Of a stretch of DNA of 64,000 nucleotides, positions 61,732-64,000 are shown one piece after another (the stretch's first letter is position 1; each line of letters begins with the position of its first letter). The notes beneath the pieces were generated by a model. That model was not told where the DNA came from, made no database searches, and was given only the letters and a program-made list of their open reading frames with translations. The translations under genes were made by a program, and so were the position numbers. This DNA comes from Methanobrevibacter sp. Lineage in GTDB: Archaea > Methanobacteriota > Methanobacteria > Methanobacteriales > Methanobacteriaceae. The DNA is taken from contig NZ_SUTM01000005.1 in the NCBI RefSeq assembly GCF_015062935.1, forward strand, positions 41,642 through 105,641, given 5' to 3'.

Positions 61732-63339
61732 TTATTCCTTGTCGCATGTTAAAAGATACTCTAAAAGGTCATCTTTGGATTTTCTATTGTAATATCTTTT
61801 ATTAAATTTTCGTCTTTCACCAAAACCATTGCAAACATAGTGCAGTTCCGGTGAAAAATATTTAAGCCAAGTACTTTCTTGAATGTCAGGGTTATTGTTG
61901 AGATAATATCCAATATTGAAACATTTGCTATTTTTTAAAGCTTTATACAGTTTAAAATTAATTGATAATTCTCTAGGATGAGATTTTAAAATTAGGTATA
62001 AATATGATAAAGGAGATAGCAATTTTTTAACCAATGACTGATTTTTAAAATATGATATTTCTAATTTGTTGTTCGATATCTCTTCTTTATAACAGTGTAT
62101 GCAGTATTCCTTTGAATTTATCTGTTTAATTTGATGAGTATTGTTATTTTTAATATCATTTAATACATTTTGAGTATTTTTTATTTCTGACTCTAAATTG
62201 TTATATTTTGTAATTTCTTCATTTGCAATTTTAAGCCGATTATTGACTTGTAAAATATCTGATTTCATATTAGTTATTTCGTTTTTCAAAGAACCGATTT
62301 GTTCGTTAGCAGTATTAATCTTAAATTTATAATCTGCTTCTTTGTTCTTTGCCATTGATTTATTTTCTTCCAATTCATTTTTCAAAAAGTTGATTTCATT
62401 GTTTGCAGATTTAAGTTGATTTTCTAAGCTATTTATTTCAGTTTCTTTATTAACTAACTTTGACTCAATATTTTTTATCTGTAAATCCTTAACGTTTAAT
62501 TCACTATTCACACCCATGATTTGGCTGTTTTTGAATTTGATTTGGTTATCTTGGATATGAATTTTATTTTTATATTCTTCCAATATTTTTTTATTAATTG
62601 TTTCTCCAGAATTGGATTCCGTAATATCGTAATTGTCTAGATAAGATAAAAGAAGTTGATTTTCAATTAATTTATCTGATAAACCAATATCATTAATTTT
62701 TTCATTTTCGCTGTCTCGAAGAGTATTATCTATTCTGATTTTAGAAATTGTATTTTTAGGACATAAAATAGTAATATCTTCAAGGAACTTTAAATCTAGA
62801 GTTTGAATATTGGAATTTTCATTTAAAAAATCTTCAATTGCTGTCAAAACTCCATTTTTTGCAGTATTTTCATAACGTGCATGATAATATTCGTCTTCAA
62901 TAAGGATTTCGTTATTATCATAAGTTATAGGTAATTCTTTTATATATTCCTGCCTGAATTCTTGTGGAATACTTTCAGGATTTACATAAGAGTCTCTTCT
63001 TTTGTGAGGGAATGTATTATTACATATGAAAACAATTGGAAATTCATCATTTGCTTTCTTAATAAGATTTAACTCGTTGTAAACTGTAAACCAATTAGGA
63101 TCATCATCTATGAAAATTGCTTCGTAGTCAACTTGAAATTTGAGAACATCAAGGGGATTTCCATTAATTATTTTAAATTTAGGATGGGTTCTATTCGTAT
63201 TTATTGCAATAAATTCTGCATCAAATTTTATAATTTCATTTACTAAATTTTCATCTATTTGTCCTGCGAGTATTATTTTTTTAACTTTGAAATTCTTTAG
63301 TAAATTAGGAATCATGCTTAATTTATAAAAATTTAACAT
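61732..63339 (-). CDS. SAM-methyltransferase-like protein with long coiled coil and polysaccharide-cluster tail domain
   Basis: This protein has 535 residues. Residues ~15-200 have a Rossmann-like pattern and the string DDDPNWFTVYNELNLIKKA, with FPHKRRDSYVNPESIPQEFR. I recall a DGDPNWYTVYNEL family of class I methyltransferases from rhamnan-type clusters; here the Gly of that motif is Asp. Residues ~250-420 are a coiled coil (SLENQLKSANNEINFLKNEL). The end (~455-535) has NIGYYLNNNPDIQESTWLKY followed by HYVCNGFGERRKF, matching the NPDV-HYxxxGxxEGR module that accompanies many glycosyltransferases. GGAGGG in the end of the previous gene serves as its Shine-Dalgarno sequence; the previous stop lies 2 bases before the ATG. 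Confidence 0.65.
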   Translation of the reverse strand: MLNFYKLSMIPNLLKNFKVKKIILAGQIDENLVNEIIKFDAEFIAINTNRTHPKFKIINGNPLDVLKFQVDYEAIFIDDDPNWFTVYNELNLIKKANDEFPIVFICNNTFPHKRRDSYVNPESIPQEFRQEYIKELPITYDNNEILIEDEYYHARYENTAKNGVLTAIEDFLNENSNIQTLDLKFLEDITILCPKNTISKIRIDNTLRDSENEKINDIGLSDKLIENQLLLSYLDNYDITESNSGETINKKILEEYKNKIHIQDNQIKFKNSQIMGVNSELNVKDLQIKNIESKLVNKETEINSLENQLKSANNEINFLKNELEENKSMAKNKEADYKFKINTANEQIGSLKNEITNMKSDILQVNNRLKIANEEITKYNNLESEIKNTQNVLNDIKNNNTHQIKQINSKEYCIHCYKEEISNNKLEISYFKNQSLVKKLLSPLSYLYLILKSHPRELSINFKLYKALKNSKCFNIGYYLNNNPDIQESTWLKYFSPELHYVCNGFGERRKFNKRYYNRKSKDDLLEYLLTCDKE

Positions 63340-63341
63340 GT

Positions 63342-64000
63342 TTATTCCCTCCTCTTAAATGAATTAATGGTTTTATCTTTCTCAGTTATAATTTCTTTGA
63401 GAAGTTCAATTTCTTTTTGCATTGATTCGAAATTGGTGTCATTATTTTCAATAGTTGATTTTAAAATGTTTATTTCTTGTTTTAGTTGGTTGTTCTTGTC
63501 TTCTTTTTTGTTTATTTCTTGTTTTAGTTGGTTGTTCTTGTCTTCTTTTTTGTTTATTTCTTGTTTTAGTTGGTTGTTTTGTTCTGTTAGTGTTTGGTTT
63601 ATTTTTGTTTTTTCAACTATTTCATGTTGCAGGTTTGTTTTTTCTTCTAATAAACTATTTAAATTAATTTCTTTTGAATTGAATTCAGATTTTATTTTTT
63701 TAATATTTGATTCATAATTAATTGTTTTAGTATTAAAGTCAGCAATTAATGTTTGAATTTTAGAGTCTTTATCTGTAATTAATTGGGTCAAGTCATTATT
63801 TTTAGTTGTTAACATGTTGTTTTTTGTTGTTAGTTCGTTGAGTTTTTGGTTTAGTGTTTCTGTTTCTGTTTTTTTGTTGGTTAGTTCGGTGTTTAGGTTG
63901 TTGTTTTTTGTTGTTAGTTCGTTGAGTTTTTGGTTTAGTGTTTCTGTTTCTGTTTTTTTGTTGGTTAGTTCGGTGTTTAGGTTGTTGTTTTTTGTTGTTA
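63342..64000 (-). CDS. Coiled-coil protein, C-terminal part (runs off the window)
   Basis: The frame is open to base 64000, so the start is outside the window; the Met at 63815 is internal. All ~219 visible residues are a low-complexity coiled coil rich in Asn, Lys, Thr, Glu and Gln (for example TELTNKKTETETLNQKLNE). It contains two families of perfect tandem repeats: a 28-residue unit at 63816-64000 and a 14-residue unit (NNQLKQEINKKEDK) near 63479-63578. It ends in EKDKTINSFKRRE. The gene is translationally linked to the methyltransferase-like gene downstream (2-base gap). The missing N-terminus might carry a glycosyltransferase or methyltransferase domain, as similar cluster proteins do. 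Confidence 0.7.
   Translation of the reverse strand, partial: TTKNNNLNTELTNKKTETETLNQKLNELTTKNNNLNTELTNKKTETETLNQKLNELTTKNNMLTTKNNDLTQLITDKDSKIQTLIADFNTKTINYESNIKKIKSEFNSKEINLNSLLEEKTNLQHEIVEKTKINQTLTEQNNQLKQEINKKEDKNNQLKQEINKKEDKNNQLKQEINILKSTIENNDTNFESMQKEIELLKEIITEKDKTINSFKRRE
63469..63578. repeat. 42-bp tandem repeat inside the coiled-coil gene
   Basis: Units begin at 63479, 63521 and 63563 with an exact 42-bp period; the third is partial. Each encodes 14 residues, two heptads, so unit number changes keep both the frame and the coiled-coil register. Confidence 0.85.
63816..64000. repeat. 84-bp tandem repeat inside the coiled-coil gene, reaching the window edge
   Basis: Two full units (63816-63899, 63900-63983) and the start of a third follow an exact 84-bp period. 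Each unit encodes 28 residues, four heptads. The array may continue past the window. Confidence 0.85.

Noticed and set aside
63367..63717. Plus-strand frame with Cys/Phe/Leu repeats opposite the coiled-coil gene
   Set aside because: Its repeats are only the complement of the 42-bp coding repeats on the minus strand.
63469..64000. Possible CRISPR array
   Set aside because: The repeats are directly tandem, without unique spacers, and lie in a continuous coding frame.
1..64000. tRNA, rRNA, replication origin or prophage genes
   Set aside because: I saw no cloverleaf, ribosomal RNA core sequence, origin-type repeats or phage structural genes on either strand.

Overview
The window looks like a chromosomal segment of a gut or rumen methanogen of the genus Methanobrevibacter (Methanobacteriales). 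The evidence is the low GC content, archaeal TATA-box promoters (some placed for leaderless transcripts), an archaeal-type glutamate synthase fragment with a ferredoxin-like Cys cluster, and above all a long single-strand array of secreted adhesin-like proteins (ALPs) made of Ig-like or beta-helix repeats, a hallmark of that genus. The genus call is recognition of families, not a database result.

Region 1 (1-8.2 kb) is ordinary core and metabolic DNA. It holds the end of a glutamate synthase domain protein, an 881-residue PEP/pyruvate-binding protein with a degenerate KaiC-like N-terminus, a membrane-anchored Ig-domain protein, a GNAT acetyltransferase, a thioredoxin-like/CcdA redox pair, a PaaI-type thioesterase, a cupin with a structured 5' leader, and aspartate kinase. 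Region 2 (8.2-10.2 kb) is a solo TnpB element of the IS200/IS605 superfamily (hairpin ends, no TnpA, probable omega RNA at its 3' end), followed by two small genes of uncertain function.

Region 3 (10.2-44.7 kb) holds 12 ALP genes, all on the minus strand, plus one polytopic membrane protein that resembles a GT-C glycosyltransferase. Ten of the ALPs end in the same Lys-rich module of about 80-90 residues, here called the T module (motifs VKKSAKKL, TFKFNGKTY, VLKKLKVGKK, YLKDTVKKTVKV). Most carry a second Ig-like domain just before it, the P module. The two ALPs nearest the polysaccharide genes are beta-helix proteins with a different Lys-rich C-terminal domain. Most ALP genes appear to be separate transcription units: a TATA box 25-80 nt upstream, and a hairpin that overlaps the stop codon.

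Region 4 (44.8-64 kb, minus strand) is a surface-glycopolymer cluster: GT2 glycosyltransferases, two multidomain GT2/CDP-glycerol glycerophosphotransferase (TagF-like) proteins, FkbM and other methyltransferases, an alpha/beta hydrolase, UDP-galactopyranose mutase, a hexapeptide acyltransferase, a GT2-CgeB-GT2 fusion and coiled-coil proteins. It would be expected to build a decorated, probably anionic (polyol-phosphate) polymer containing galactofuranose.

The main hypothesis is that regions 3 and 4 form one surface-display locus. The acidic adhesin bodies would be displayed, and their strongly basic C-terminal modules retained in the wall by binding the anionic polymer made next door, since no LPXTG-like or C-terminal membrane anchor is seen. 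This is inference from sequence character and gene order.
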